DNA from: Sphingomonadales bacterium
GTDB lineage: Bacteria > Pseudomonadota > Alphaproteobacteria > Sphingomonadales > Sphingomonadaceae
DNA: 64,000 nucleotides
Assembly: GCA_016704425.1 (NCBI GenBank)
Contig: JADJAC010000011.1
Span: forward strand, 1-64,000
Direction: 5' to 3'
Numbering within the stretch: the stretch's first letter is position 1; each line of letters begins with the position of its first letter. Positions 18,621 through 26,573 of the stretch are shown one piece after another. Below the pieces are notes generated by a model that had not been told where the DNA came from, searched no databases, and saw only the letters and a program-made list of their open reading frames with translations. The translations under genes were made by a program, and so were the position numbers.

Positions 18621-19511
18621 ATGACAGCAGCGATCATTGATGGAAAAGAATTCGCCGCCGGGCTTCGCGTTCGGGTGGGCGAGGGTGTGCAGGCATTCAA
18701 GGCGGAAACAGGGTTTGTCCCCGGCCTTGCTGTGGTGCTTGTTGGGGACGATCCGGCGAGTGCCGTTTATGTCCGCAACAAGGGCAAGCAGACAGTCGAG
18801 GCTGGCATGAACAGCTTCGAGCACAAGCTGCCGGCAGACACGGCGCAAGCCGATCTGATTGCGCTGGTCGAGCGACTGAATGCCGATGACTCGGTGGACG
18901 GGATTCTGGTCCAGCTTCCGCTGCCGGGGCATCTCGACGAACTGGCCGTCGTCAGTGCGATCAATCCGGACAAGGATGTTGACGGATTGCACGTCGTCAG
19001 CGCCGGACGGCTCGCGTCCGGTCTGCCCGGGTTGGTCAGCTGCACTCCGCTCGGGTGCATGATGCTGATTCGCGATACTCTGAACGGCGACCTTTCGGGC
19101 AAGGAGGCGGTCGTGATCGGCCGCTCGATCCTGGTGGGGAAGCCGGTTGCACAGCTTCTCCTCGCGGCCAATTGCACGGTCACGATGGCGCATAGCCGGA
19201 CCAAGGACCTGGCTGATGTCGTGCGTCGCGCGGATATTGTCGTTGCTGCGGTGGGCCGGCCCGAAATGGTCAAGGCCGACTGGGTCAAGCCGGGCGCCTG
19301 CGTGATCGATGTCGGGATCAACCGGGTTCCAGCCGCTGATGGCAAGACGCGTCTGGTGGGTGATGTCGATACTGTGGATGTGTCAGCCGTCGCCGGATCG
19401 ATTACACCTGTGCCGGGCGGCGTCGGCCCGATGACGATTGCCTGCCTTCTGCACAATACGCTGCAGGCTGCCCGGATGAGGCGCGGCATGCCGCAGGACC
19501 GGAGATTTTGA
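18621..19511 (+). CDS. folD: Bifunctional methylenetetrahydrofolate dehydrogenase/cyclohydrolase, 296 aa
   Basis: Typical FolD: the catalytic Tyr/Lys region [15 protein letters not shown], substrate motif [21 protein letters not shown], the NADP-binding [17 protein letters not shown] and the signature [10 protein letters not shown] near the C-terminus. It interconverts 5,10-methylene- and 10-formyl-tetrahydrofolate in the cytosol. Normal length. The stop overlaps the TTG start of the marC gene. Confidence 0.95.
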   Translation: MTAAIIDGKEFAAGLRVRVGEGVQAFKAETGFVPGLAVVLVGDDPASAVYVRNKGKQTVEAGMNSFEHKLPADTAQADLIALVERLNADDSVDGILVQLPLPGHLDELAVVSAINPDKDVDGLHVVSAGRLASGLPGLVSCTPLGCMMLIRDTLNGDLSGKEAVVIGRSILVGKPVAQLLLAANCTVTMAHSRTKDLADVVRRADIVVAAVGRPEMVKADWVKPGACVIDVGINRVPAADGKTRLVGDVDTVDVSAVAGSITPVPGGVGPMTIACLLHNTLQAARMRRGMPQDRRF

Positions 19512-20128
19512 GCGAGCTGTTCATTTCAGCGTTGGTGACCTTCTTCGTGGTCATCGACCCGCCGGGGTGCGCACCGATATTCGCGAGCCTGACCGCGGGG
19601 ACCCCGGCATCGCACCGCCGGGCAATGGCGCTGCGCTCAATCGCCACGGCCGGGCTGATCCTTCTGCTGTTTGGCGCATTCGGTGAACAGTTCCTGGGCT
19701 CGATGGGCATCAGCCTTGACGCGTTTCGGATCGCGGGCGGCATCATGCTGTTCATGATTGCCATCGAAATGGTTTTCGAAAAACGCACCGAGCGGCGGGA
19801 AAACCGGGCCGAAGACATCAAGGCCCATCCGGAGCATGAAGACATTTCGATCTTCCCGATGGCGATTCCGATGATTGCCGGACCAGGCTCGATTGCATCG
19901 GTGATGTTGATGTCGGCGCGCAGCAAGGGGATTGAAGAGAGCCTGACTGTGCTTGCGGCCTTGGCTGTCGTGCTGGGCGTTACGCTGGCTTCCCTGCTGG
20001 CAGCCGGCCCGCTGATGAAAGCGCTTGGCTACAAGGTCGAAGCGATGATCACGCGGATTCTCGGGGTGGTCCTGGCCGCACTTGCCGCGCAGTTCATCAT
20101 CGACGGGATCAAGGCAAGCTTCCAATAG
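19508..20128 (+). CDS. MarC-family integral membrane protein, 206 aa
   Basis: Six hydrophobic segments with family features [18 protein letters not shown] at the start, [18 protein letters not shown] in the middle, and [17 protein letters not shown]. The loop carries a charged stretch ([15 protein letters not shown]). Start TTG at 19508, overlapping the folD stop (TTTTGA); no ATG precedes the conserved part. Function in the family is unresolved despite the name (no proven role in antibiotic resistance). Followed by a strong hairpin terminator. Confidence 0.85.
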   Translation: MSELFISALVTFFVVIDPPGCAPIFASLTAGTPASHRRAMALRSIATAGLILLLFGAFGEQFLGSMGISLDAFRIAGGIMLFMIAIEMVFEKRTERRENRAEDIKAHPEHEDISIFPMAIPMIAGPGSIASVMLMSARSKGIEESLTVLAALAVVLGVTLASLLAAGPLMKALGYKVEAMITRILGVVLAALAAQFIIDGIKASFQ

Positions 20129-20167
20129 AAAAGGGCGCGGCGCCCCGAAGGATGCCGCGCCCTTTTC
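20128..20167. terminator. Bidirectional hairpin terminator
   Basis: A perfect 14-bp inverted repeat GAAAAGGGCGCGGC (20128-20141) / GCCGCGCCCTTTTC (20154-20167) with a 12-base loop. T-runs on both outgoing strands let it end the marC transcript and the opposing cold-shock transcript. Confidence 0.9.
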
Positions 20168-20179
20168 GGGATGTCGGGA

Positions 20180-20944
20180 TTACTGGCTTGGAACCAGATT
20201 GACCGCAGCGAACTTGCCGCGCTGATCGACTTCGATATCGAATTCGAGCCGGTCGCCCTCGTTCAGGCCACGCAGGCCCGCACGCTCGACTGCCGAAATA
20301 TGAACAAATGCATCGGGCTGGCCGTCATCGCGCTGGACGAAACCAAAGCCTTTCATGGCGTTGAAGAACTTGACTGTGCCAGTCGCCTTTTCACCCGTCA
20401 GTTGGCGCTGCGGCCCACGGCCACCGCCGCCACGATCGCCACCAAAGCCGCCACTCCGTTCGGGACGCGGTTCGCGCGGGCGATCTTCGACGGGCATCGG
20501 CTCGCCATCGATCTTGAGCTCGGTCGCCGAAACCTTGCCGCCGCGATCAACGAGAGTGAAACCCAGAGGCTGTCCTTCGGCCAGCCCCGTCAGGCCTGCC
20601 TGCTCGACCGCTGAAATATGCACGAAGACATCTTCGCCGCCATCGTCGCGGACAATGAAGCCGAAGCCCTTCTGACCGTTGAAGAATTTTACGACACCCG
20701 TGCCTTCGCCAACGACCTGTGCAGGCATCGATGTACGCGGTGCTCCGCCTCCGCCGCCACGAAATCCGCCGCCGCCGCCGCCGCCGAAGCGATCGCCACC
20801 ACCGCCGCCGAAGCGATCACCGCCGCCGCCGCCGAAACGGTCACTGCCAGCGGCATATCCACCGAAATTGTCGTCGCCGAAGCTATCGCGCTTGTCCCTG
20901 CCGCGCCCGCCGCGATCACCGCGACGCCCTTTATCAAAACTCAT
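20180..20944 (-). CDS. Double cold-shock-domain RNA-binding protein with Gly-rich arm, 254 aa
   Basis: Two cold-shock domains with RNP motifs: GTGVVKFFNGQKGFGFIVRD and DVFVHISAVE in the first, GTVKFFNAMKGFGFVQRDDG and AFVHISAVE in the second. Between them is a Pro/Arg/Gly linker. The N-terminal 75 residues are Arg/Asp then Gly-rich, with DRFGGGGG three times. Such arms favour RNA binding and condensate formation; that role here is inference. The ATG at 20944 (MSFDKGRRG) is chosen; in-frame ATGs at 20977 and 21013 would add a leader unlike the rest. It probably acts as an RNA chaperone and ends at the shared terminator. Confidence 0.85.
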   Translation of the reverse strand: MSFDKGRRGDRGGRGRDKRDSFGDDNFGGYAAGSDRFGGGGGDRFGGGGGDRFGGGGGGGFRGGGGGAPRTSMPAQVVGEGTGVVKFFNGQKGFGFIVRDDGGEDVFVHISAVEQAGLTGLAEGQPLGFTLVDRGGKVSATELKIDGEPMPVEDRPREPRPERSGGFGGDRGGGGRGPQRQLTGEKATGTVKFFNAMKGFGFVQRDDGQPDAFVHISAVERAGLRGLNEGDRLEFDIEVDQRGKFAAVNLVPSQ

Positions 20945-21131
20945 GCCCTGTATGACTTTCCCGAATTCATCGCCCATAGGTCCAAAGAACCAAAGCACCG
21001 GGCGATGGTGCACATGGTATTCGGCGCAGAACCATTACGCACCTTTGATTCGCAATAGCCTAAAAATCGGGCTTGGGCGAGCGATTTTGATTCATTGCTT
21101 CAGATACTTGCACAATCGACTTTGCGGCTTG

Positions 21132-21506
21132 CTAGACGAAGAGCGTCTCTGGGTCTTTCATCGCCTCGCGTTTCTGTGCGCTGACAATGCTGAGGACGGT
21201 TCGGACCAGCGACCAGATGGCAATCCCAAGCAGGATCAGGAAACCTATGCCGACCAGCAGTGTCACGATGCCCGCCACCGAGCCGACGACGCCAATCCAG
21301 AAGGTGCGGATCAGATAGGTGTAATGGGTCGCCTCCCATGGTTCATGCGGTTCGCCCTTCCAGACATAACAGAGAACTACGCCAATGATGGCAGAAATGC
21401 CGGTGATGCAACTTGCAAGGTACAGCAAGCCGGCGATTGTCGGGCGATTGAATTCGAAGCCGTTTGCCCCTGGCGTTGCATTCGGTCTCTGTGTCGGTTC
21501 ATTCAT
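21132..21506 (-). CDS. DUF4870-like small membrane protein, 124 aa
   Basis: A short polar N-terminus followed by three hydrophobic segments (RPTIAGLLYLASCITGISAI, FWIGVVGSVAGIVTLLVG, FLILLGIAIWSLVRTVLS), as in DUF4870/TIGR-type proteins of proteobacteria. The ATG at 21506 begins MNEPTQRPN. The frame stays open upstream through the opposite-strand terC gene, but that extension has no family features. Function unknown. Confidence 0.75.
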   Translation of the reverse strand: MNEPTQRPNATPGANGFEFNRPTIAGLLYLASCITGISAIIGVVLCYVWKGEPHEPWEATHYTYLIRTFWIGVVGSVAGIVTLLVGIGFLILLGIAIWSLVRTVLSIVSAQKREAMKDPETLFV

Positions 21507-21581
21507 GACGAAGCCTCCCGTTCGGGCCTGCAATCTTAGCCGACTTGCAGGAATTGCCAAGACTATGGCAAGGCAGAGCCC

Positions 21582-22385
21582 ATGACAGACATTATAAGCC
21601 TTTTCGCTGATCCGGGCATATGGATGGCTCTCCTCACATTGATCGTGCTCGAAGTTGTGCTCGGCGTCGACAATCTGGTCTTCGTCGCTATCCTTTCGAA
21701 CAAACTGCCGCCGGAACACCAGCAGCGCGCGCGCCGCATCGGGCTTGTCATGGCATTGGTGATGCGGTTGGCGCTGCTCGGGGCAATTGCCTGGATTGTC
21801 GGGCTCACTGAACCAATTCTGGATTTCGGGTTTGCCGGGCCGTTGGGCGAGCATGGCGAACCGACGTTTGAAACTGCGCTGAGTGGGAGGGACCTGATCC
21901 TGATTGCAGGGGGCTTGTTCCTGCTTTGGAAGGCAACGAAGGAAATCCACCATGCGATGGATCCTGAACCAAGCGGCGAAATGCTGGACAAGAAGGGTCA
22001 TGGAGCCGTCGGCTTCGGGGCGACGATCGCCCAGATTGGCGTGCTCAACCTTGTCTTTTCGATCGATTCCATTCTGACTGCCATTGGCATGACAAACCAG
22101 ATTCCCGTGATGGCCGTTGCCATTGTCGTAACGGTCGGCATCATGCTGATTGCATCTGATCCGCTTGCCACGTTTATCGGCAAGAATCCGACTGTCGTGA
22201 TGCTCGCGCTCGCTTTCCTGATGATGATCGGCGCTGTCCTGATTGCCGATGGATTTGGCGTTCATGTTCCCAAAGGCTATGTCTATACGGCAATGGGCTT
22301 TTCGGTTCTGGTCGAGCTGCTCAACATCATGGCGCGCGATGCCCGGCAACGGAAAGCGGCGCAGCGGAAAGAGCAGGCCCAATGA
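21582..22385 (+). CDS. TerC-family integral membrane protein, 267 aa
   Basis: Seven to eight membrane helices with the family signature LEVVLGVDNLVFVAILSNKL near the N-terminus and a repeated acidic motif VFSIDSILTAIGM in the second half. The aspartates match TerC/Alx/YoaE-type metal (Mn2+) exporters. There are no CBS domains. The stop overlaps the rnd start (ATGA). Metal export during co-translational metallation is the current view of the family. Confidence 0.88.
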   Translation: MTDIISLFADPGIWMALLTLIVLEVVLGVDNLVFVAILSNKLPPEHQQRARRIGLVMALVMRLALLGAIAWIVGLTEPILDFGFAGPLGEHGEPTFETALSGRDLILIAGGLFLLWKATKEIHHAMDPEPSGEMLDKKGHGAVGFGATIAQIGVLNLVFSIDSILTAIGMTNQIPVMAVAIVVTVGIMLIASDPLATFIGKNPTVVMLALAFLMMIGAVLIADGFGVHVPKGYVYTAMGFSVLVELLNIMARDARQRKAAQRKEQAQ

Positions 22386-22999
22386 CGATCCATTTCCACG
22401 AAGAAGACTTGCCGGCCGGCGTGCTTGCCGAGGGGCCTGTCGCGGTTGATACCGAAACAATGGGTCTGCAACCCGGTCGTGACCGACTGTGCCTTGTCCA
22501 GATTTCGGATGGCGAAGGCGATGAGCATCTCGTCCGCTTCGGACCGGGCAGCGACTTTGCGGCACCCAATCTGAAAGCCGTCCTTGCCGATCCTGCCCGG
22601 CTCAAGCTCTATCATTTTGCGCGCTTCGACCTTGCTTCGATCCATGCCTATCTCGGAGTGGTGGCAGCACCTGTCTATTGTACCAAGATCGCTTCGCGGC
22701 TCGTGCGGACCTATACCGATCGCCACGGGCTGAAGGATCTCGTCCGGGAACTCCTTGGTGTCGAACTTTCAAAGCAGCAGCAATCTTCGGATTGGGGGGC
22801 GCCCGTCATCACCGACGCGCAGCGAGAATATGCGGCGTCCGACGTCCGTTATCTCCATCGCATGAAGTCGCAGCTTGACGTCAGGCTTGAGCGGGAGGGG
22901 CGCATGACGATTGCCCAGTCCTGCTTTGATTTCCTCCCCGCGCGTGCCTTGCTCGACCTTGAGGGATGGCCCGAGGTCGATATTTTCGCCCATGCATGA
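22382..22999 (+). CDS. rnd: Ribonuclease D, short form, 205 aa
   Basis: DEDD-type 3'-5' exonuclease: VAVDTETMGL supplies the first Asp and Glu, YHFARFDLASI the second Asp, and YAASDVRYL the third Asp with the preceding Tyr (DEDDy class). The HRDC domains of the long E. coli form are absent, as is usual for the short alphaproteobacterial form. It trims tRNA and other small RNA 3' ends. The stop overlaps the lptC start. Confidence 0.88.
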   Translation: MTIHFHEEDLPAGVLAEGPVAVDTETMGLQPGRDRLCLVQISDGEGDEHLVRFGPGSDFAAPNLKAVLADPARLKLYHFARFDLASIHAYLGVVAAPVYCTKIASRLVRTYTDRHGLKDLVRELLGVELSKQQQSSDWGAPVITDAQREYAASDVRYLHRMKSQLDVRLEREGRMTIAQSCFDFLPARALLDLEGWPEVDIFAHA

Positions 23000-23630
23000 G
23001 ACGGCCCTGTCGCAGCGCTCGGCGCTCCAGCAATGGGCTGCGCCCGGCGGTCGCCACGACCGGCTGATTGCGATTGCGCGGGTGGCGTTGCCATCGATCA
23101 TTGGCGTTCTTGCAGCGGGTTTTGTCTTTGCACCGCTCGTCATGGGCGGCGATGTCAGTTTTGTCCTGGCCAAGGACACGGTTGCCATAGCCAAGGAGCG
23201 CATGCGCGTGACGGCGGCGACCTATCGCGGAGAAGACGGGAAGGGGCAGCCCTTCCAGCTGACCGCCGGTTCGGCGGTTCAGGCAACCTCGCGCGATCCC
23301 GTCGTGAAGCTCAGCGACCTGACAGCTACGATCCTTTTGAAGGATGGCCCCGCGTCGCTTCATGCAGACACAGGGCGTTACGATATGGATCGCGAAATCG
23401 TCTCCGTAATCGGCCCGGTGGTTTTTACCTCAAGCGGGGGATATCGGCTTCAGACCCGCGATGTGGCGGTTGGCCTCAAGACGCGAAAGCTGGCAAGTGG
23501 CGGACCGGTCGACGGACAAATGCCGCTCGGAAATTTCCGTGCCGATCGCCTCGAGGCGGACCTTGGCGAACATACCGTCACACTGCAGGGGCGTGCGCAC
23601 TTGCATATCGTGCAGGGCCGCGCCAGATAG
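22992..23630 (+). CDS. lptC: LPS export protein LptC, 212 aa
   Basis: One N-terminal membrane helix (about residues 25-48, ALPSIIGVLAAGFVFAPLVM) followed by a periplasmic beta-jellyroll (YRGEDGKGQPFQLTAGSAVQ and later RADRLEADLGEHTVTLQGRA). The position directly before lptA and lptB confirms the call. It passes lipopolysaccharide from LptB2FG to LptA. The ATG at 22992 lies inside the end of rnd. Confidence 0.88.
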   Translation: MHETALSQRSALQQWAAPGGRHDRLIAIARVALPSIIGVLAAGFVFAPLVMGGDVSFVLAKDTVAIAKERMRVTAATYRGEDGKGQPFQLTAGSAVQATSRDPVVKLSDLTATILLKDGPASLHADTGRYDMDREIVSVIGPVVFTSSGGYRLQTRDVAVGLKTRKLASGGPVDGQMPLGNFRADRLEADLGEHTVTLQGRAHLHIVQGRAR

Positions 23631-23635
23631 CCGCC

Positions 23636-24157
23636 ATGCGTAAAGCCCTTATCCTTGCCTTCGCCTTGCCGATGATGGCCGGTCCAGTAACGGGCCAGGC
23701 TCTTAAAGGGCACAACACAAACGCACCGGTGGATGTGGAGGCTGACCGCATCGAGGTACAGGACCGTGCAGACCGTGCAATCTTCGTTGGCAATGTGCGT
23801 GTCAATCAGGCCGACCTGACGCTGGCATCGGCGCGGCTCACCGTGGCTTATGCCAATGGCGCCAACGCTGGCGTTCAGATCGAACGGCTCGATGCAACGG
23901 GCGGCGTTACGATACGCAAAGGCGATCAGACGGCTCAGGGAAACACGGCGATCTATGATTTGCCGCGACGCCTGATCACGATGGTCGGCGGTGTCACGCT
24001 CACACAAGGCGGCAATCGGGTGAGCGGCGGTCGTATGGTGATTGACCTCAATTCGGGTCGGGCCGTGGTCGATGGAAGCTCAGTCGGGGCACCAGGGACG
24101 CAGGGCGGCGCTGGTGGTCGCGTCACCGGACGATTCACCGTCAAGAAAGCGCAATAG
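23636..24157 (+). CDS. lptA: LPS transport periplasmic protein LptA, 173 aa
   Basis: Signal peptide MRKALILAFALPMMAGPVTG, then the OstA-like beta-jellyroll with VDVEADRIEVQDRADRAIF, ASARLTVAYANG, VTIRKGDQTAQGNTAIYDLP and VTLTQGGNRVSGGRMVIDL. It forms the periplasmic bridge that carries LPS to the outer membrane. The ATG at 23636 is 5 bases after the lptC stop. Typical length. Confidence 0.92.
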   Translation: MRKALILAFALPMMAGPVTGQALKGHNTNAPVDVEADRIEVQDRADRAIFVGNVRVNQADLTLASARLTVAYANGANAGVQIERLDATGGVTIRKGDQTAQGNTAIYDLPRRLITMVGGVTLTQGGNRVSGGRMVIDLNSGRAVVDGSSVGAPGTQGGAGGRVTGRFTVKKAQ

Positions 24158-24266
24158 CGCCTATATTGGTTTTCGCTTGCACATTCGCCATGCAATAATC
24201 TTGCCAATTCGCAAAAATTAGCCTTTGATAAACCATTGCCATGCCAGCAAGGCTGCAGGAGTGCCA

Positions 24267-25040
24267 ATGAACGACGTATCCACGCTTGACGCCATAGCGG
24301 CTGACCCCGATGCGACGACAAACGGATTATCGATCGTTTCGATCGCAAAATCCTATGACAAGCGGGTTGTGCTTTCGGATGTTTCCCTGTCGGTCGGGCG
24401 TGGCGAAGTCGTTGGTCTGCTTGGCCCGAATGGTGCTGGAAAGACGACCTGCTTCTACTCGATCATGGGCCTTGTGAAGCCGGATTCTGGACGCATCATG
24501 CTTGACGGGGCGGACATTACCGGACTGCCCATGTATCGCCGCGCGATTCTCGGCCTCGGGTATCTTCCGCAGGAAACATCGATCTTTCGCGGGCTTACGG
24601 TGGAACAGAATATTAGTGCCGTTCTCGAACTTGCCGAACCCGACAAGGCGCAGCGGGCCGAGCGGCTCGAATTCCTGCTCGACGAATTCGGCCTGACGAA
24701 GCTTCGTGGCGCATCGGCGATGGCGCTATCTGGCGGCGAACGGCGGCGTTGCGAAATTGCCCGGGCGCTTGCTGCAACGCCATCGATCATGCTGCTCGAC
24801 GAACCCTTTGCGGGCATTGATCCGATTTCCATTGCCGATATCCGCGATCTCGTGAAGGATTTGAAGCAGCGGCAGATCGGGGTCCTGATTACCGATCACA
24901 ATGTCCGCGAAACGCTCGACATCGTGGATCGCGCCTGCATCATTTACGACGGGCGTGTCCTGTTTTCCGGAAGTCCGCAAGAGTTGGTCGCAGACGAAAA
25001 CGTCCGCCGACTCTACCTTGGCGAGGGCTTCAGTCTCTAG
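24267..25040 (+). CDS. lptB: LPS export ABC transporter ATPase LptB, 257 aa
   Basis: Walker A GPNGAGKTT (residues 53-61), Q-loop region, signature LSGGERRR, Walker B IMLLDEPFAGIDP and switch His in VLITDHNVRETL. This is the characteristic LptB sequence (YLPQETSIFRGLTVEQNI). It powers LPS extraction from the inner membrane with LptF/G. The ATG at 24267 follows GCAGGA; earlier in-frame codons lack conservation. rpoN follows by 2 bases. Confidence 0.95.
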   Translation: MNDVSTLDAIAADPDATTNGLSIVSIAKSYDKRVVLSDVSLSVGRGEVVGLLGPNGAGKTTCFYSIMGLVKPDSGRIMLDGADITGLPMYRRAILGLGYLPQETSIFRGLTVEQNISAVLELAEPDKAQRAERLEFLLDEFGLTKLRGASAMALSGGERRRCEIARALAATPSIMLLDEPFAGIDPISIADIRDLVKDLKQRQIGVLITDHNVRETLDIVDRACIIYDGRVLFSGSPQELVADENVRRLYLGEGFSL

Positions 25041-25042
25041 CC

Positions 25043-26533
25043 ATGGCGTTGGGCCCCCGCCTTGACCTGAGGCAAAGCCAGTCACTGGTCATGACGCCAC
25101 AATTGCAGCAGGCGATCCGGCTGCTTGCGCTATCCAATCTTGAAGTTGAAGCCTTCATTGCAGAGGAGGTCGAAAAGAACCCCCTGCTCGACGCCGAGCG
25201 CGATGAAGTGAGCGCGCCCGAGCCTGAGCTGCCGAACGAGGATCGCAGCACACCGGCGGACGCCTTGCTCGACGCAACCCCTGGCGATGCCGGTGCAAGC
25301 CTTGATGTCGACATGACTGCTGAAACCTTTCATCATGACAGCACCGCCGATGGCGGGCCTGGCATGGACGGCCAGCTTGGCATTTCGGGTGGCTCCGAAG
25401 GCGGCTTCGAAGATGGCCCGGATTTCGATGCGATGGCGGCCGACGCCCCGTCGCTGCGCGATCATCTGCTTTCCCAGGCTGGAATGGCCTTTGACCCCCA
25501 GGATCTGCTTGTTGCAAGTCACCTGATCGATCAGATTGATGAGGCGGGCTATCTTTCAATGCCCCTGCTGGATCTCGCGAACCGGCTTGGTGTTGCCTTG
25601 TCTCGCATCGAAGATGTCCTCCAGACTATCCAGACCTTTGACCCGACTGGCGTTGGCGCACGATCGCTTGGCGAATGCCTTGCCCTTCAGGCGAAGGAGG
25701 CTGATCGCTACGATCCGGCGATGGCCCGGCTGCTCGACAATCTGGACTTGCTGGCCGAAGGGAGGCTGGCGCAACTTCAACGCATGTGCGGTGTCGATGC
25801 CGAAGACATGGCGGACATGATCCGCGAGCTCCGCAACTATGATCCCAAGCCTGGGCTGAAATTCGGCTCAAGCCCGATTGAGGCCGTGACGCCTGACATC
25901 TTCGTTGCGCGCAAGGGCAAGGGCTGGGCCGTTGAAATCAACAGTGCGACATTGCCGCGTCTGCTTATCAACCGGAGCTATTATACTGAAATCGCCAGCG
26001 GCGCACAGGACAAGGCCTCCAAAGCCTGGCTGAGCGAATGCTTGCAAAGCGCAAACTGGCTGGTCCGCGCACTGGATCAGCGGCAGCGGACCATCGTCAA
26101 GGTCGCGAGCGAAATCGTGAAGCAGCAGGAGGCCTTTTTCAACGAAGGCGTGTCTCAATTGCGCCCGCTCACATTGCGCGCGGTGGCGGAAGCAATCGGA
26201 ATGCACGAATCCACAATCAGCCGAGTGACATCGAACAAGTATCTTTCCTGTGCACGCGGGCTGTTCGAACTCAAATATTTCTTCACGAGCGGCATTGCGG
26301 CCGCAGATGGCGGAGAAGCCGTCTCCGCAGAAGCTGTCAAGAGCGCGATCCGGGCGCTAATCAGCGCCGAAAGCCCCAAAGCGATCTTGTCCGACGATAC
26401 GCTGGTTGAAATGTTGAACGAAAAGGGCTTCGATATTGCCCGCCGTACCGTCGCGAAATATCGTGAAGCGATGGGCATTGGCTCTTCGGTCCAGCGACGG
26501 CGCCAAAAGGCCATTGAGGCGCAGGCTGCGTGA
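25043..26533 (+). CDS. rpoN: RNA polymerase sigma-54 factor, 496 aa
   Basis: Region I RQSQSLVMTPQLQQAIRLL (residues 8-26), an acidic Region II (about 50-140), the core-binding region, the DNA-binding HTH (TLRAVAEAIGMHESTISRVT) and the RpoN box ARRTVAKYREA near residue 475. All parts are present. It directs transcription from -24/-12 promoters with AAA+ activators. Downstream of lptB as in most proteobacteria; the 3' end is followed by an M16 gene instead of hpf. Confidence 0.95.
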   Translation: MALGPRLDLRQSQSLVMTPQLQQAIRLLALSNLEVEAFIAEEVEKNPLLDAERDEVSAPEPELPNEDRSTPADALLDATPGDAGASLDVDMTAETFHHDSTADGGPGMDGQLGISGGSEGGFEDGPDFDAMAADAPSLRDHLLSQAGMAFDPQDLLVASHLIDQIDEAGYLSMPLLDLANRLGVALSRIEDVLQTIQTFDPTGVGARSLGECLALQAKEADRYDPAMARLLDNLDLLAEGRLAQLQRMCGVDAEDMADMIRELRNYDPKPGLKFGSSPIEAVTPDIFVARKGKGWAVEINSATLPRLLINRSYYTEIASGAQDKASKAWLSECLQSANWLVRALDQRQRTIVKVASEIVKQQEAFFNEGVSQLRPLTLRAVAEAIGMHESTISRVTSNKYLSCARGLFELKYFFTSGIAAADGGEAVSAEAVKSAIRALISAESPKAILSDDTLVEMLNEKGFDIARRTVAKYREAMGIGSSVQRRRQKAIEAQAA

Positions 26534-26573
26534 TTGGCTGGATTTGCCTTTGGAAACCGGTAAACAGGAATTG

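Noticed and set aside
20740..20880. GCC-rich repeat tract resembling a CRISPR or minisatellite
   Set aside because: It is the complement of the glycine codons in the cold-shock protein arm.
21507..22565. N-terminal extension of the DUF4870 frame on the minus strand
   Set aside because: It reads the complement of terC and the start of rnd; the DUF4870 gene starts sensibly at 21506.
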